Made by a program: the position numbers and the translations under genes. A stretch of DNA of 53,402 nucleotides from Bacillota bacterium (GTDB taxonomy: Bacteria; Bacillota; UBA994; UBA5500): assembly GCA_029781045.1 (NCBI GenBank), contig JAKOXL010000022.1:1-53402 (forward strand), in the 5' to 3' direction. Under the pieces are notes generated by a model. That model saw only the letters and a program-made list of their open reading frames with translations. It ran no database searches and was not told the origin of the DNA. Shown piece after piece: positions 35,273 to 44,472 of this stretch. Each line of letters opens with the position of its first letter. Within the stretch, counting starts at the first letter, position 1.

Positions 35273-35674
35273 TTACAAACGCGCCTTGGACAGCACATGC
35301 TGATAGGCCTGCCTCAAATCCGGGTTGCGCAAAGAGCGCCAGGCCACCTGCAAGGCTTTGGGAGCAACGTGGCGATCTCGGGGATCGTGCCCTATTATAT
35401 CCACGCTCGGCCTGAGCTCGGCCATGTAGGTCAAAATGACCTTATAGGGCCCCTCTTTTGGCTTTTGCTTGTGTACAAAACCACGTACGAAGCCTTCGTG
35501 ACCCGTCTGGCTGAGAAGGGCGCGTTCCACACCATCCTCTGGATTTTCTCCTTCCTCCAGCTCAACAGCAGGCAGCTGCCACTCAGCCTGGCCATCCTCA
35601 CCGACGTGCCTCACCATTAATAAATGGTGGTTACGCACGACTAGCGCCTCTACCTTGGTCTTGCGATAATCCAT
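35273..35674 (-). CDS. NUDIX-fold protein lacking the catalytic glutamates
   Basis: 133 residues. The start (VEALVVRNHHLLMVRH) and EWQLPAVELEEGENPEDGVERALLSQTG follow the NUDIX strand-loop-helix layout. Where active enzymes have RExxEExG, this one has RALLSQTG, so the metal-binding glutamates are gone. It probably binds rather than hydrolyses. The ATG follows GGAAGGGGAG. A single-gene unit; no regulator or partner is evident. Confidence 0.65.
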   Translation of the reverse strand: MDYRKTKVEALVVRNHHLLMVRHVGEDGQAEWQLPAVELEEGENPEDGVERALLSQTGHEGFVRGFVHKQKPKEGPYKVILTYMAELRPSVDIIGHDPRDRHVAPKALQVAWRSLRNPDLRQAYQHVLSKARL

Positions 35675-35709
35675 CCCAAAACTCCCCTTCCTTATACTAG
35701 CCGTGTTTT

Positions 35710-37356
35710 CTATTTCTTTGCTGGCACCCCGTTTCCCTGCTCGGCACTACCTTTTCCCACCCGCAAATATTTGATTTTTTCTATAAACAGGCGGTCCCCA
35801 CCTATAGTTATCTGGTCACCATGTTCTAGCACCTTGCACAAGTATACTTGCCGATCATTCACACATACGGGAGGCTGAGAAGCCAACACATCTAGCCGTA
35901 ACTGGTCATCTCTAGTCACCTTGATGCGCAACTGTTCACCGGCGGCAGCTCGCGCCAAGCGGATTTGACATCCAGCTGCCGATCCAGCGGTAAGCATGGG
36001 TTCCTTCAGATCATAACAATGCCAATGCCCATCAACACTTTGGTGACTTACTCGCCACACCGGCAATTTTCTTCTGGGACCAGGTATCATGACGGCTCCA
36101 CTGACAGTTAGGACCAGGCCCACCAGTAACAGTTTGTCGAAAGCCTTTTCCGCTTTTTCGTCCGGAAGGGGAACTACAACGCTGGCAGCAGGAGGAATAT
36201 CCACCAGTAATAAGCGTTCGCTTTTGCCAGTGAGACGGATAACAGCAGGGCCCGCCAGCACAAAACTGGGCAAGTGGGCGCTATAAACCCCGTCGTTGGC
36301 CAGCGCATCGCCGTTAATGCCCAAATCGTTGAGCTGCAACAGGGTCTTACCGCGCACATCTTCCAGTGTCACCTTAGTCGGCTTGGATTCGGCCCCTAAG
36401 TTGGTAGCTAGGCAAACCAGCCGTTGACCGGAAGGCGTTTCCCGTACCCAGGCCTGTAGCCAAGCCGGATCATCGTACCAGACGGTTACGCCGATGGGTC
36501 CGGAGGCAGAGATCACCCACTGTCCAGACCAAGTGCTTACTGTAGGCAATAGTTCAGGGGCAAGATGTAAGCAAGTATAACTAGGCCCTTCAAACAGCCG
36601 GGACTGGAAGTCGTCTAACGTGGGATCGACTAGTTCACCTGTGGGAGTGGTCAGCAGTACGGAATGGGCGGAACTGCGATCCCACTGCAGAATCAAAGAC
36701 CCAACTTCTACGGGCACCGTTAGTGCCAGCTGCATACCTATATCGTTAAAGGCCAAGCTAGTAAGGGGAGCAGGTGCTAGCCCCAACAACTCAAGCAAGG
36801 ACGCTAACCCACCGCTGGCCAGAGCACGGGGCAATCGGGGTTCTATGCCTGTGGAGCTCCAGGGAACATCAAGATCAAGTTCATAAAGCCTTACTCCCTG
36901 TTCTGCAGCCCACTGAACCTGCTCCTGCCAGTTATCAGGCAACGGAGTTCCCGCCCGCAGTAGAACAACCGTACTATTGGCACCCCCGCGGCTAGCTAGT
37001 AAGCTAATGGCCGCAGCAAGCGGGGTTTCCCATTCCTCGGGAGCAACCACTGAGGCAGCCGGGTAACATTGCTCAATGTAGGCATGCAGCTCAGCCCTAC
37101 GCAGGCGGCTTAGCAGGGCTGGTTCCTGCACCTTGTTGGATTGGCCCGTCACCATCAATCCCAACGCCCTGTCGGCGGGAAGCAAATCTATAAGGGCATG
37201 TAACCCCTCTCCATGACGGCTAAGAAAGGCATCTGTACCCTCTAGAACTAAGATGCAATCGCTGCTTGCGCCTACACCCACAGTAACCCTCTGAGCCCAG
37301 AGAGTATTCAGGAGCACTGTTGCTAATAGGCAAACTACCAGATGCTTCCGCTTCAT
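35710..37356 (-). CDS. Membrane protein with vWA-like, Ig-like and FHA-like parts
   Basis: About 548 residues. A signal peptide (MKRKHLVVCLLATVLLNTLWA) is followed by a vWA-like fold: ILVLEGTDAFLSRHGEGLHALIDLLP at the place of the metal site and STVVLLRAGTPLPDNW later. The DxSxS site reads EGTDA, so metal binding is doubtful. Next comes a beta domain with LNDLGINGDALANDGVYSA, a membrane segment near LLLVGLVLTVSGAVMIPG, and a C-terminal cytoplasmic FHA-like part (GSAAGCQIRLA... VCVNDRQV... LEHGDQITIG). The architecture suggests an outside sensor with an inside phosphothreonine-type reader. Function unknown. Confidence 0.6.
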   Translation of the reverse strand: MKRKHLVVCLLATVLLNTLWAQRVTVGVGASSDCILVLEGTDAFLSRHGEGLHALIDLLPADRALGLMVTGQSNKVQEPALLSRLRRAELHAYIEQCYPAASVVAPEEWETPLAAAISLLASRGGANSTVVLLRAGTPLPDNWQEQVQWAAEQGVRLYELDLDVPWSSTGIEPRLPRALASGGLASLLELLGLAPAPLTSLAFNDIGMQLALTVPVEVGSLILQWDRSSAHSVLLTTPTGELVDPTLDDFQSRLFEGPSYTCLHLAPELLPTVSTWSGQWVISASGPIGVTVWYDDPAWLQAWVRETPSGQRLVCLATNLGAESKPTKVTLEDVRGKTLLQLNDLGINGDALANDGVYSAHLPSFVLAGPAVIRLTGKSERLLLVDIPPAASVVVPLPDEKAEKAFDKLLLVGLVLTVSGAVMIPGPRRKLPVWRVSHQSVDGHWHCYDLKEPMLTAGSAAGCQIRLARAAAGEQLRIKVTRDDQLRLDVLASQPPVCVNDRQVYLCKVLEHGDQITIGGDRLFIEKIKYLRVGKGSAEQGNGVPAKK

Positions 37357-37464
37357 CCCTTCCACTCCCTGCAATACTTTTCCAGTTAGTTTACCCAGAA
37401 AAGCCAGGCAAGTATTCTTCCTGGGGAAGACGGCAAAACTGGCTAGTATAGGAGGTGAGCTACT

Positions 37465-38142
37465 GTGCTCTTAACAGCCATTCGTACCTTGATTCTCTAC
37501 TTGGCCGTGACAGTCGTGATGCGCATGATGGGTAAACGGCAAGTGGGTGAAATGCAACCTTATGAGCTGGTAGTAGCCGTTTTGATCGCAGAACTGGCCG
37601 CAATTCCCATGGAGGATACAGACATCCCCCTCATAAATGGCTTGGTCCCCATCGTAGTCTTGTTGGTGGTACAAATTGCCCTCTCGGAGCTTGCCCTATT
37701 CTCGGAGCGGGCCCGCAAGATAATCTGTGGAACTCCTAGTATCTTGATTTCCCAAGGAGAAATTGTAGAGCAGGAACTGCGTCGTCTGCGGGTAAACCTC
37801 AACGACTTACTGGAGCAACTGCGTAGCAAGAACTTCCCCAATGTAAAGGATGTGGCCTATGCCATTCTAGAAACCAATGGTCAGTTAAGCGTGATTCCTA
37901 AGGCGGGCTTAAGTCCGGTAACAGCTGTAGACCTAAACCTGAACATACCGTCGGGTGGACTGCCTATCAACTTAGTCCTCGATGGTCTGGTAAATGTTCA
38001 TAATCTGAAGTTGGCAGGCGTAACTGAGGAGCAGCTAATGGAAAAGGCCAAAGCACTGGGCGCCCATGATCTGCGCCAGGTGTTCTTTGCCAATATAGAC
38101 GAAACAGGCCATATTCATATGCAGCTTAAAAGGGGTAGGTGA
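37465..38142 (+). CDS. DUF421 (YetF-family) membrane protein
   Basis: 225 residues with three N-terminal helices and a soluble C-terminal domain. MMGKRQVGEMQPYELVVAVLIAELAAIPMED and GTPSILISQGEIVEQELRRLRVNLNDLLEQLR are the family signatures. GTG start after GGAGGTGAG. YetF relatives in Bacillus are tied to spore or envelope processes but remain poorly defined. It is cotranscribed with the DUF4363 gene 7 bases downstream, a pairing common in Firmicutes. Confidence 0.88.
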   Translation: MLLTAIRTLILYLAVTVVMRMMGKRQVGEMQPYELVVAVLIAELAAIPMEDTDIPLINGLVPIVVLLVVQIALSELALFSERARKIICGTPSILISQGEIVEQELRRLRVNLNDLLEQLRSKNFPNVKDVAYAILETNGQLSVIPKAGLSPVTAVDLNLNIPSGGLPINLVLDGLVNVHNLKLAGVTEEQLMEKAKALGAHDLRQVFFANIDETGHIHMQLKRGR

Positions 38143-38149
38143 CATACTG

Positions 38150-38530
38150 GTGCGTGGTATCCTCATCGTAATCGTAACTACTACGGCCATTGTTCTTCTA
38201 GGCACTACAACCCTGCATTATCTGGACCGTACTGCTATCGACTTGGCCAATCAACTACTCACGATTCAAGGGGCCATCTTACAAGAAAACTGGGCACTGG
38301 CTGAGGAAAGACTCAATGAGGCCCTGACGCGTTGGGAAGAACTGCAACCCTTGTGGTCCATCCTTATTAACCATAAAGAAGTTGACGAAATACAGATGAC
38401 CCTCGAAAGGGGTAAGGAGTTCATCCGCGGCCGGGATAAGAACTCTGCGGCCGCCGAAATAGCCGTAGCCAAGCTACTGCTAGAACACGTGCCGGAGAAA
38501 GAAAGGCTGTCATGGAGCAATATCTTCTAA
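38150..38530 (+). CDS. DUF4363-family protein
   Basis: 126 residues: one N-terminal membrane anchor (ILIVIVTTTAIVLLGTTTLHYL) and an alpha-helical repeat-like rest (ENWALAEERLNEALTRWEEL, KDRNSAAAEIAVAKLLLEH-like). GTG start. Occurs next to DUF421 genes, which it follows here. Confidence 0.8.
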   Translation: MRGILIVIVTTTAIVLLGTTTLHYLDRTAIDLANQLLTIQGAILQENWALAEERLNEALTRWEELQPLWSILINHKEVDEIQMTLERGKEFIRGRDKNSAAAEIAVAKLLLEHVPEKERLSWSNIF

Positions 38531-38533
38531 GCA

Positions 38534-38561
38534 AATAAAGCAGCCCACAGGCTGCTTTATT
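38534..38561. terminator. Terminator after the DUF421/DUF4363 operon
   Basis: Perfect 12-bp stem AATAAAGCAGCC/GGCTGCTTTATT around CACA. Confidence 0.85.
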
Positions 38562-38575
38562 GCTTCCCTATTTAT

Positions 38576-38974
38576 TTAGAAACGGCGTCGCTCATTACCT
38601 TCGTCTTCTGCATCTAGAAAAGGCAGTCCGGGCATAGCGAACGAGTGCGCATGCACTTCCCAGGCGAGGGACATGGATAATGAGTCGGCAACTTCAAAGG
38701 GGATGATACTGAGGTCCTGGGCTTCAACAACTAAAGCTGGGCGTTTCCGACCAATGCGTCTAGTAGAACGCAGAATCTCACCGACAACCAGAACAAGGGC
38801 AGGAGGGTTAATAGCTGCCGCCTTCTTAGCGGCATCCTGTCCACGATAGCGAATCAACAGTGGCAACTCGGTATCAGGGTCGAAGCCATGCAACTTGAGT
38901 AAGGGCTCTTCCTTATGCATGTCGGTGAGCAACGGTGCACGATTAGCCACAGCAATAGTGGTGAAAGCGTTCAA
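38576..38974 (-). CDS. Divergent SSB/OB-fold-like protein
   Basis: About 132 residues. NAFTTIAVANRAP, then LPLLIRYRGQDAAKK... LVLVVGEILRSTRRIGRKRPALVVEAQDLSIIP follows the strand order and spacing of single-stranded DNA-binding proteins (a partner-binding strand, a VxGxL strand, a basic loop, a final VVxAxxLxxI strand). The end GLPFLDAEDEGNERRRF is acidic then basic and lacks the standard DDDIPF tip. TTG 38974 is preferred, 8 bases after GGAGG. Assignment rests on pattern only. Confidence 0.45.
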   Translation of the reverse strand: MNAFTTIAVANRAPLLTDMHKEEPLLKLHGFDPDTELPLLIRYRGQDAAKKAAAINPPALVLVVGEILRSTRRIGRKRPALVVEAQDLSIIPFEVADSLSMSLAWEVHAHSFAMPGLPFLDAEDEGNERRRF

Positions 38975-39076
38975 GCGAACCACCTCCTAAACAGGTACTG
39001 TGATATACCCCGCAGGATATATCCTCTCCATTGTAGCCATTGGGGAGGAAAGCTGCAAGCGTTCCTATTCGTCCCC

Positions 39077-41398
39077 CTATAATAAGACACTCTGCAATAT
39101 AGCATTAAACAAAATCTTATAAGTTCCCCTAGCCTGGCCTCTAAACTGGGGACGAAAACCGATCAATGTCACACGCCCCCGGCCTAACGGAACCTCCACC
39201 AAAGCACTCTTACCTTGTAGGTGTTCGGCACCAAGAATCCAGCCAGCCACCAGGGGGTTCTGCAGAGGATAGGAGGCCACATTTATCGCGCATTCTTCCA
39301 GATCAAAGGCCGGACTGTGAAGGAAGACCACCGTCACCTCTCTGGACAAACCATAGCTAATAGGATGATCGGGCTGGAACAGCACCCGTAAGAAAGAACC
39401 GGGCACATAAAACTTTTCCGGTGGAAGATTGCTTACCACATTACGGACGGGCAACCAGAGATTTTGGATTGCCCAGTCGCAAGCTGCATCAAGGGCAATG
39501 AGGGTTCCGCCTCGCTCCACAAACTGACGTATTCGCTCTGCTCCCAAATCGCCGAGCCCACCGCTAAACTCGGGCGGGTAGAGATCGCGCGGCAGACCAT
39601 TGGCGATGACCTGTGCCCTGGCACTGGGCAAGATGAGACAGTCCAGTTCTTTCAGCGTATCACCCTGACGTATCTCAGCATCGCCCAGAGTGACATAAGG
39701 TATACCATAGCCATCGAAAACAAAACGCGTCCAGCCCTCATCGGCATTGGGAACAAAGCTTCGATAAAGGCCCACTCGGGGGAGGCGCAGTAGTCGGCAA
39801 GTCGGCAGCTGCGGATCGCTGCCCTGATACCCCACCGCATATTGGGCGCAATCTTCAGTTAGCTGTTCTAATAGGCTGAACTGAGCCTGAACAACGAAAC
39901 TGCCAACAGGGAAACCGTCCGTTCCTACAAGGGTCCGCTCCACCCTGGCACCGGCCTGGAGAGCTTGATAGATGATTCTATAGGAATGGTTGCTGCGCGG
40001 GTCTACGAGCAGGGCATCACTGATAGGCTTTAGCTGCAGGCGACTTGATTCGGCTATGGCACGAGGAGCCTGTTCCACCTCTTCCACATCGAGCATGTGC
40101 AATGGTGTGTTAGCCGCAATCACCCTTACACCCATCTGTAGAGGTAAGGAATGGGCCGTAATGTCGTAAGGACGCCGTGGCGGTCCCCCAGGATACACCC
40201 GCAGGTCTGGATAAGGTTGGGCCTCCAACAAGGTCTTAGCATAACGCCCATAGGGTTGGTTCAATGGTATGAGCAACGTTCCCTTCGGATAGGTGACACC
40301 TTCATGGGTAAAAGCCTCCTTAGCACGCTTGACCTCTACCCCGCCTAACATAAGCACTTCCAGCATTTCGGCGGCCGTACCCGGGTCATCCTGCTCTAAG
40401 GGAATGATAAAAGCATAGGGGGCTTCATTGTATTCCACCGCATTCTTATGGATGCGATAGAAGTTGCTGACCCAGCTATCCCGGTAGCGGGAGGCATGGC
40501 GTAAACAGGCCCAGGCACAAGCCTTATCATAGTCTACGATGTCTCTTAAACGCCACTCTCCACCTGTCCAAGGCTGGGGATGATTCCACGTGGCCACTCG
40601 GGGATCAAAACCACGCACTTCCCGCAATTGCTCGATGCGCACCGGGCTGGCCATGCGAGCACTGGCCGCTTCCGATAAAATACGAACACCCCCATGATAG
40701 TGCTGATATGCTCTGCTAGGGGAAAAGGCATCGTAGGTGAGATTAGTTGCCACTCCTTTGAAGCCGCGTCCACTCATCTCGGAAGCGATGCTCATACCTA
40801 ACCAGTTAACCATGCCCCTTAAGATGGGATCCACATTGACATCATAGGGATCAATGAAGGGTGGCAAGACAAAACGAGGCCCTTCACTACTCTGCTGGTG
40901 TTGATCCAGCACTATATGGGGATGCCAAACGTTATGGATTTTCTCGATGGACCAACCGGGTTTCTACTAAGTTGGCCATAAACCAGTCTCGGTTATTGTC
41001 ATGGCCTGCATATTTCTGATACAATTCCGGCAGCAGTATTCCCTCATAGGGTTTACCCAGTGATTCTTCATACCATTTAACGACTAAATCAAGGCCATCC
41101 GGATTGAGGGATGGTACCAGTAGCAGGATAACGTTTTCGAGGATCTGCTGGGTGACCGGGTCATCCTGCGTACTTGAATGGCGCGGTAATAGTCGAGGCG
41201 GGCCAGATTGGCTGGCGCCGATATGATACTGAGCAGCATAGGGCGCCCTTCGGTGGAGCGACCGATTTCCTCGACCAAAATGCGGTCCGATTGCTCGGCT
41301 ATCCGATGGAAATAACTCGTGATTTGCTGCCAGTTGGCCAACTTGCGGTCGGCGCCTACTTCAAACCCCAAATGGGTGGCGGGAGCAACCGGCTGCAT
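39077..41398 (-). pseudogene. Broken M14-family peptidase gene missing its zinc motif
   Basis: Three reading frames together encode one M14 peptidase. From ATG 41398: ATHLGFEVGADRKLANWQQI... EEIGRSTEGRPMLLSIIS to YYRAIQ near 41170. The frame then changes and resumes at DDPVTQQILENVILLLVPSLNPDG, through NNRDWFMANLVETR. A second shift at about 40954 leads to WSIEKIHNVWHPHIVLDQHQ and a 600-residue C-terminal part. In the intact relative at 28567-30201 an HAGE zinc motif precedes the matching ASVTTLLDQKAFYIIPRV; here nothing like HxxE lies between YYRAIQ and DDPV. So the first break includes a deletion of some dozens of codons, and the product would be inactive. The 611-residue downstream ORF might still be translated. 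Confidence 0.75.
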
Positions 41399-41532
41399 GT
41401 AGATCACCTACTTTCTGATATTTCGTAGTGCCTTATATATAGATTCGCCAGGAAAAACAACTATACCTGCGCCTGTTTATTTTGGCCGAGCTATACTTGT
41501 TAGTAGTGAGCTGGATGAAAGGGGACAGAACC

Positions 41533-42990
41533 GTGAAAAACCGAGCACAACGCCGTATGCCTATTGTGGAGGCACTGTTAGAGTATCAACGGCAGAAAAC
41601 CATATCTTTCCATGTTCCTGGCCACAAGCATGGCGCCGGTTTGCCTAACCTCACTAGGATTTGGGGAAAGACTATCTTCGGCCATGATTTGACCATTATG
41701 CCAGACCTGGACAGCATATATAAACCCCACGGTGTTATTGCAGAAGCCCAAAGACTAGCCGCCGAGGCCTTTAAAGCTGAGCATGCCTTTTTCATGGTAA
41801 ATGGAACAACCAGTGCCATTCAGGGAATGTTGATGGCAGCTTTGGACCCTGGCGACAAGGTCATCGTTCCCCGCAATGTCCACAAGTCGATAGTCAGCGG
41901 CTTAATCCTCAGCGGAGCTGAACCCATTTATGTACAGCCGCCGATAGACGACTACCTGGGAGTAGTACGGGGCATGACGGCCGATTCGGTACGTCAGGCG
42001 CTGCGGCAGTATCCGGAAGCAAAGGCCGTGTTCACGATTAACACCACCTATTACGGGATGTCGCCTGAGTTGGAAGCAATCGTGGAGATAGCCCATGACC
42101 ATGGCATTCCCGTGTTGGTAGACGAGGCCCACGGAGCTCATCTGGCTTTTCACCCGCTGCTGCCCCCAGCCGCCATGGAGGTTGGCGCTGACGCTGCTGC
42201 TTCCAGCACCCATAAACTGGCCGGCTCTCTCACACAGAGTTCCATGTTGTTCATACGCGGTCCCCATCTGGACCCCTTGGAAGTAAAATCGACGCTGAAC
42301 CTGACTCAGACCACGAGCCCTTCCTACTTACTCTTGGCTTCTCTGGATGCGGCCCGGCAGCATATGTACTTCCACGGAGAAGAGCTGCTTACGGAAACCA
42401 TTAACCTGGCCAACTGGGCCCGTCACGAAATCAACTGGAACATTCCCGGACTCTATGTCTACGGCAACGACCTGGTGGGCATGCCCGGTTGCCCGGCTTA
42501 TGACCCCACGAAGCTGGTGATCAGCGTGCGAGCCTTAGGCATAAGCGGTTTTGAAGTGGAGCGGATTCTAAGACAAGGCTTCCATATTCAAGTGGATCTA
42601 TCGGACCTTTATAACGTGCTGGCTGTGGTAACTATCGGCGACACGAAGGAAACGGTGAGAGCCCTGGTTGAAGCCTTGCGACAAATAGCCAGCCGTTTCA
42701 AGCCACGGGATGTGCGGGAAGAGAAAATTGAACTACCGCCCATTCCTTCTCTGGCTTATCTACCGCGGGAAGCCTACTACAGTGATACCAGAAGAATACC
42801 ACTGGTACAGGCGGCAGGACGCATTGTAGCCGAGATGTTGATGGCCTATCCTCCCGGTATACCGCTCATTGCTCCTGGCGAGATCTTGACCCAGGACATA
42901 ATCGACTATGTTCTCTCCATTAAAGAGCAAGACGTTCAAATCTATGGCACAGAGGATCCGACCGCCGAGTTTATCCGTGTCATTAGATAA
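41533..42990 (+). CDS. Orn/Lys/Arg decarboxylase-family PLP enzyme
   Basis: About 485 residues. RMPIVEALLEYQRQKTISFHVPGHKHG, the DLDSIYKPHGVIAEAQRLAAE segment, FFMVNGTTSAIQGML, DEAHGAHLAFHP and SSTHKLAGSLTQSS (PLP lysine) are typical of the fold-I SpeA/Cad-type family in Firmicutes. The C-terminal wing domain carries YLPREAYYSDTRRIPL and AYPPGIPLIAPGE. Probably arginine or lysine decarboxylation for polyamine synthesis; substrate not readable. GTG 41533 follows AAAGGGGACAGAACC and is preferred over 41482. Confidence 0.88.
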   Translation: MKNRAQRRMPIVEALLEYQRQKTISFHVPGHKHGAGLPNLTRIWGKTIFGHDLTIMPDLDSIYKPHGVIAEAQRLAAEAFKAEHAFFMVNGTTSAIQGMLMAALDPGDKVIVPRNVHKSIVSGLILSGAEPIYVQPPIDDYLGVVRGMTADSVRQALRQYPEAKAVFTINTTYYGMSPELEAIVEIAHDHGIPVLVDEAHGAHLAFHPLLPPAAMEVGADAAASSTHKLAGSLTQSSMLFIRGPHLDPLEVKSTLNLTQTTSPSYLLLASLDAARQHMYFHGEELLTETINLANWARHEINWNIPGLYVYGNDLVGMPGCPAYDPTKLVISVRALGISGFEVERILRQGFHIQVDLSDLYNVLAVVTIGDTKETVRALVEALRQIASRFKPRDVREEKIELPPIPSLAYLPREAYYSDTRRIPLVQAAGRIVAEMLMAYPPGIPLIAPGEILTQDIIDYVLSIKEQDVQIYGTEDPTAEFIRVIR

Positions 42991-42995
42991 TATAG

Positions 42996-43022
42996 GAGGC
43001 CGCGAGCAAGCGGCCTCTTTTT
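42996..43022 (+). terminator. Terminator after the decarboxylase gene
   Basis: Eight-bp stem GAGGCCGC/GCGGCCTC, loop GAGCAA, then TTTTT. Confidence 0.9.
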
Positions 43023-43124
43023 GCTTCCCTATCAGCTTCATCCGGCCGAGGTTAGCTCCCGCGCCACTTATCCCATGAAGTTTCTTCCCACATACCACAG
43101 TCAGAGAAAAACTTTTCGACAATC

Positions 43125-43290
43125 AGAGCGACCATGTCTCCTTTACGGAGACAGAATCATGTCTAGCTGGTACCTCCAGCTAGAGAACCAGCTCGGTACA
43201 GGTCGGAAGCCATGGCCGTACCCGTCGAAGCCAGTGGAGAGAAAGTTAGCTATGGTTGCAGGAGTGAGTTTCGCCCCATCCGAATAAGAA
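43125..43290 (+). other. Hairpin-rich non-coding stretch upstream of the riboswitch
   Basis: No convincing gene. Two perfect hairpins are visible: GTCTCC/GGAGAC around TTTAC (43135-43151) and TCTAGCTGG/CCAGCTAGA around TACCT (43161-43183). A GC-rich part with AGCCATGGCC and ACCCGTCGAAGCC follows. It may be the 5' leader of the next transcript or a separate small RNA. Confidence 0.35.
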
Positions 43291-43297
43291 TACAACA

Positions 43298-43396
43298 TTG
43301 AGGGTGAAGAAGCCTGCCCTGTATGTGGGCACCTGGGGCAGGCGGAGCCAGTGGTGCAACCGATCAATGCTTTGGGTATTGGTCGGCTTTTTTTTT
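43298..43396 (+). promoter_or_regulatory. Cyclic-di-GMP-II riboswitch with terminator
   Basis: GGGCACCTG (43327-43335) and GTGGTGCAACCGATC (43351-43365), joined by a CTGG/CCAG stem, match the conserved core of c-di-GMP-II aptamers as remembered (GGGCACUUG ... GUGCAACCGACC). GCCTGCCC (43312-43319) can pair with GGGCAGGC (43336-43343), as needed for the pseudoknot-type fold. The aptamer's last strand CCGATCAAT (43360-43368) also forms the terminator stem with ATTGGTCGG (43378-43386), followed by nine Ts. Binding should therefore change read-through into the downstream genes for a secreted protein, DUF5305 and the kinase-peptidase. The direction of control is probably ON with ligand but is not proved. 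Confidence 0.7.
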
Positions 43397-43523
43397 GGAT
43401 TAAAATTCCTCAAGATGGATAGAATGGAGCAAGCAAAAACTTGTGAGCGCGGTGAGTCACTACTAGCAAGAATAGTCGAGACACGAAATATACTTAAATG
43501 TCATCTCTTAAGGGGGGACTAGA

Positions 43524-44395
43524 GTTAAAAGAAAGAGTAAGCGGCGGTTAAAACTCCTATTCCTGGTTTGCGCCATATTGGGGCTAAAACTGCTAAACAT
43601 GGCAGCCAGCTATAGCAGCGCGACCATTTTCGGTCCGGCATCGGTGGGAATAACTGACTCAGCCAATGCGCTAATCGCTATTCGATTACCGCAAGAGGAA
43701 ATTTGCTTCCCTGGAAACCCGATCTCAGGGCAGATAACCAACAACATGGGGCTACCTCTTCACTCATTAACAGCAACCAACGCACTGCTTTCATCCAGCA
43801 GCCTTGCGGCTGGAGGCACTGCCAATTTCGGTTTCAACGCTCCTTCTCGTAGTGGAACTTACACGGGCACAATCGAAGCCCAGTGGACAAACGGCTCAGC
43901 CGTCATCCCCTATTCCGTAGCTGTAAGCATAGTTGACCCGGGTGACTTGGGTGTCAACTGGGATGAGAACGCACAGAAAGTTACTGTCGTGAACAAAAGC
44001 CACCATACCCTCTGGGCACACGTGGGCAATGAGTTGAGGGTGTTAGAGAGTAATCGTTCCACCCAGTTTGAACGGGCAGGAGATAAAACGACTGTAGTTT
44101 TCAGCACAAACGGCAGAGTGACCGCACTTACACCCTTGAAAACATTGATACTCCCTTGCCAACACCTCCGGAAGGGAACTTACAGAACCTGCAAGTCTTT
44201 GCTGATGCCGAATTGCAAGGCGTGGTCAATGAACAAGTCAATATAGCAGATCCTGCATCCGACAGGGGAAAATTACCAGAAGAATTGGAGTCTCAGACTC
44301 CGGCTGAGACAGAAGACAGTCTGGCAGGGCAAGTAGAGACCACAGAAGCAAATGGAAACACCTATACAGAAGTACCGCAGGAAGTAGACTCTTAG
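43524..44395 (+). pseudogene. Secreted protein with SipW-type signal peptide, frame disrupted
   Basis: The frame begins KRKSKRRLKLLFLVCAILG... AASYSSATIFG, a long basic-hydrophobic signal like those cut by SipW peptidases. There is no ATG, GTG or TTG before it: the codon 8 bases after AGGGGGG is GTT (43524). Beta-rich repeats follow (NPISGQITNNMGLPLHSL, GGTANFGFNAPSRSGTYTG). At about 44130 the reading moves to another frame (LENIDTPLPTPPEGNLQNLQ) and ends in an acidic, Glu/Thr-rich tail. The first frame alone gives 43578-44246 and the second 44156-44395. It resembles matrix or surface proteins of TasA/camelysin type in layout, not clearly in sequence. Sequence error or decay is possible. Confidence 0.55.
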
Positions 44396-44409
44396 AATGC
44401 AGCAGGACA

Positions 44410-44434
44410 CCCCTTCAATCGAAGGGGCTCTTTT
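44410..44434 (+). terminator. Terminator between the secreted-protein gene and the DUF5305 gene
   Basis: Stem CCCCTTC/GAAGGGG, loop AATC, then CTCTTTT. It would let the secreted protein be made in excess over the downstream genes. Confidence 0.75.
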
Positions 44435-44472
44435 CCGTATACAACGCGACTGACCTCTAGGAGGGAGATGAA

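Noticed and set aside
43021-43287. 88-codon plus-strand ORF after the decarboxylase
   Set aside because: No ribosome site and no protein-like pattern; it covers a hairpin-rich non-coding stretch.
43200-43300. SRP RNA or cobalamin riboswitch, suggested by GGTCGGAAGCC and GAAGCCAGTGG
   Set aside because: The conserved SRP tetraloop and asymmetric-loop motifs and the full B12 box are not present.
43143-43367. 74-codon minus-strand ORF
   Set aside because: It runs across hairpins and the riboswitch aptamer on the opposite strand and has no domain or ribosome site.
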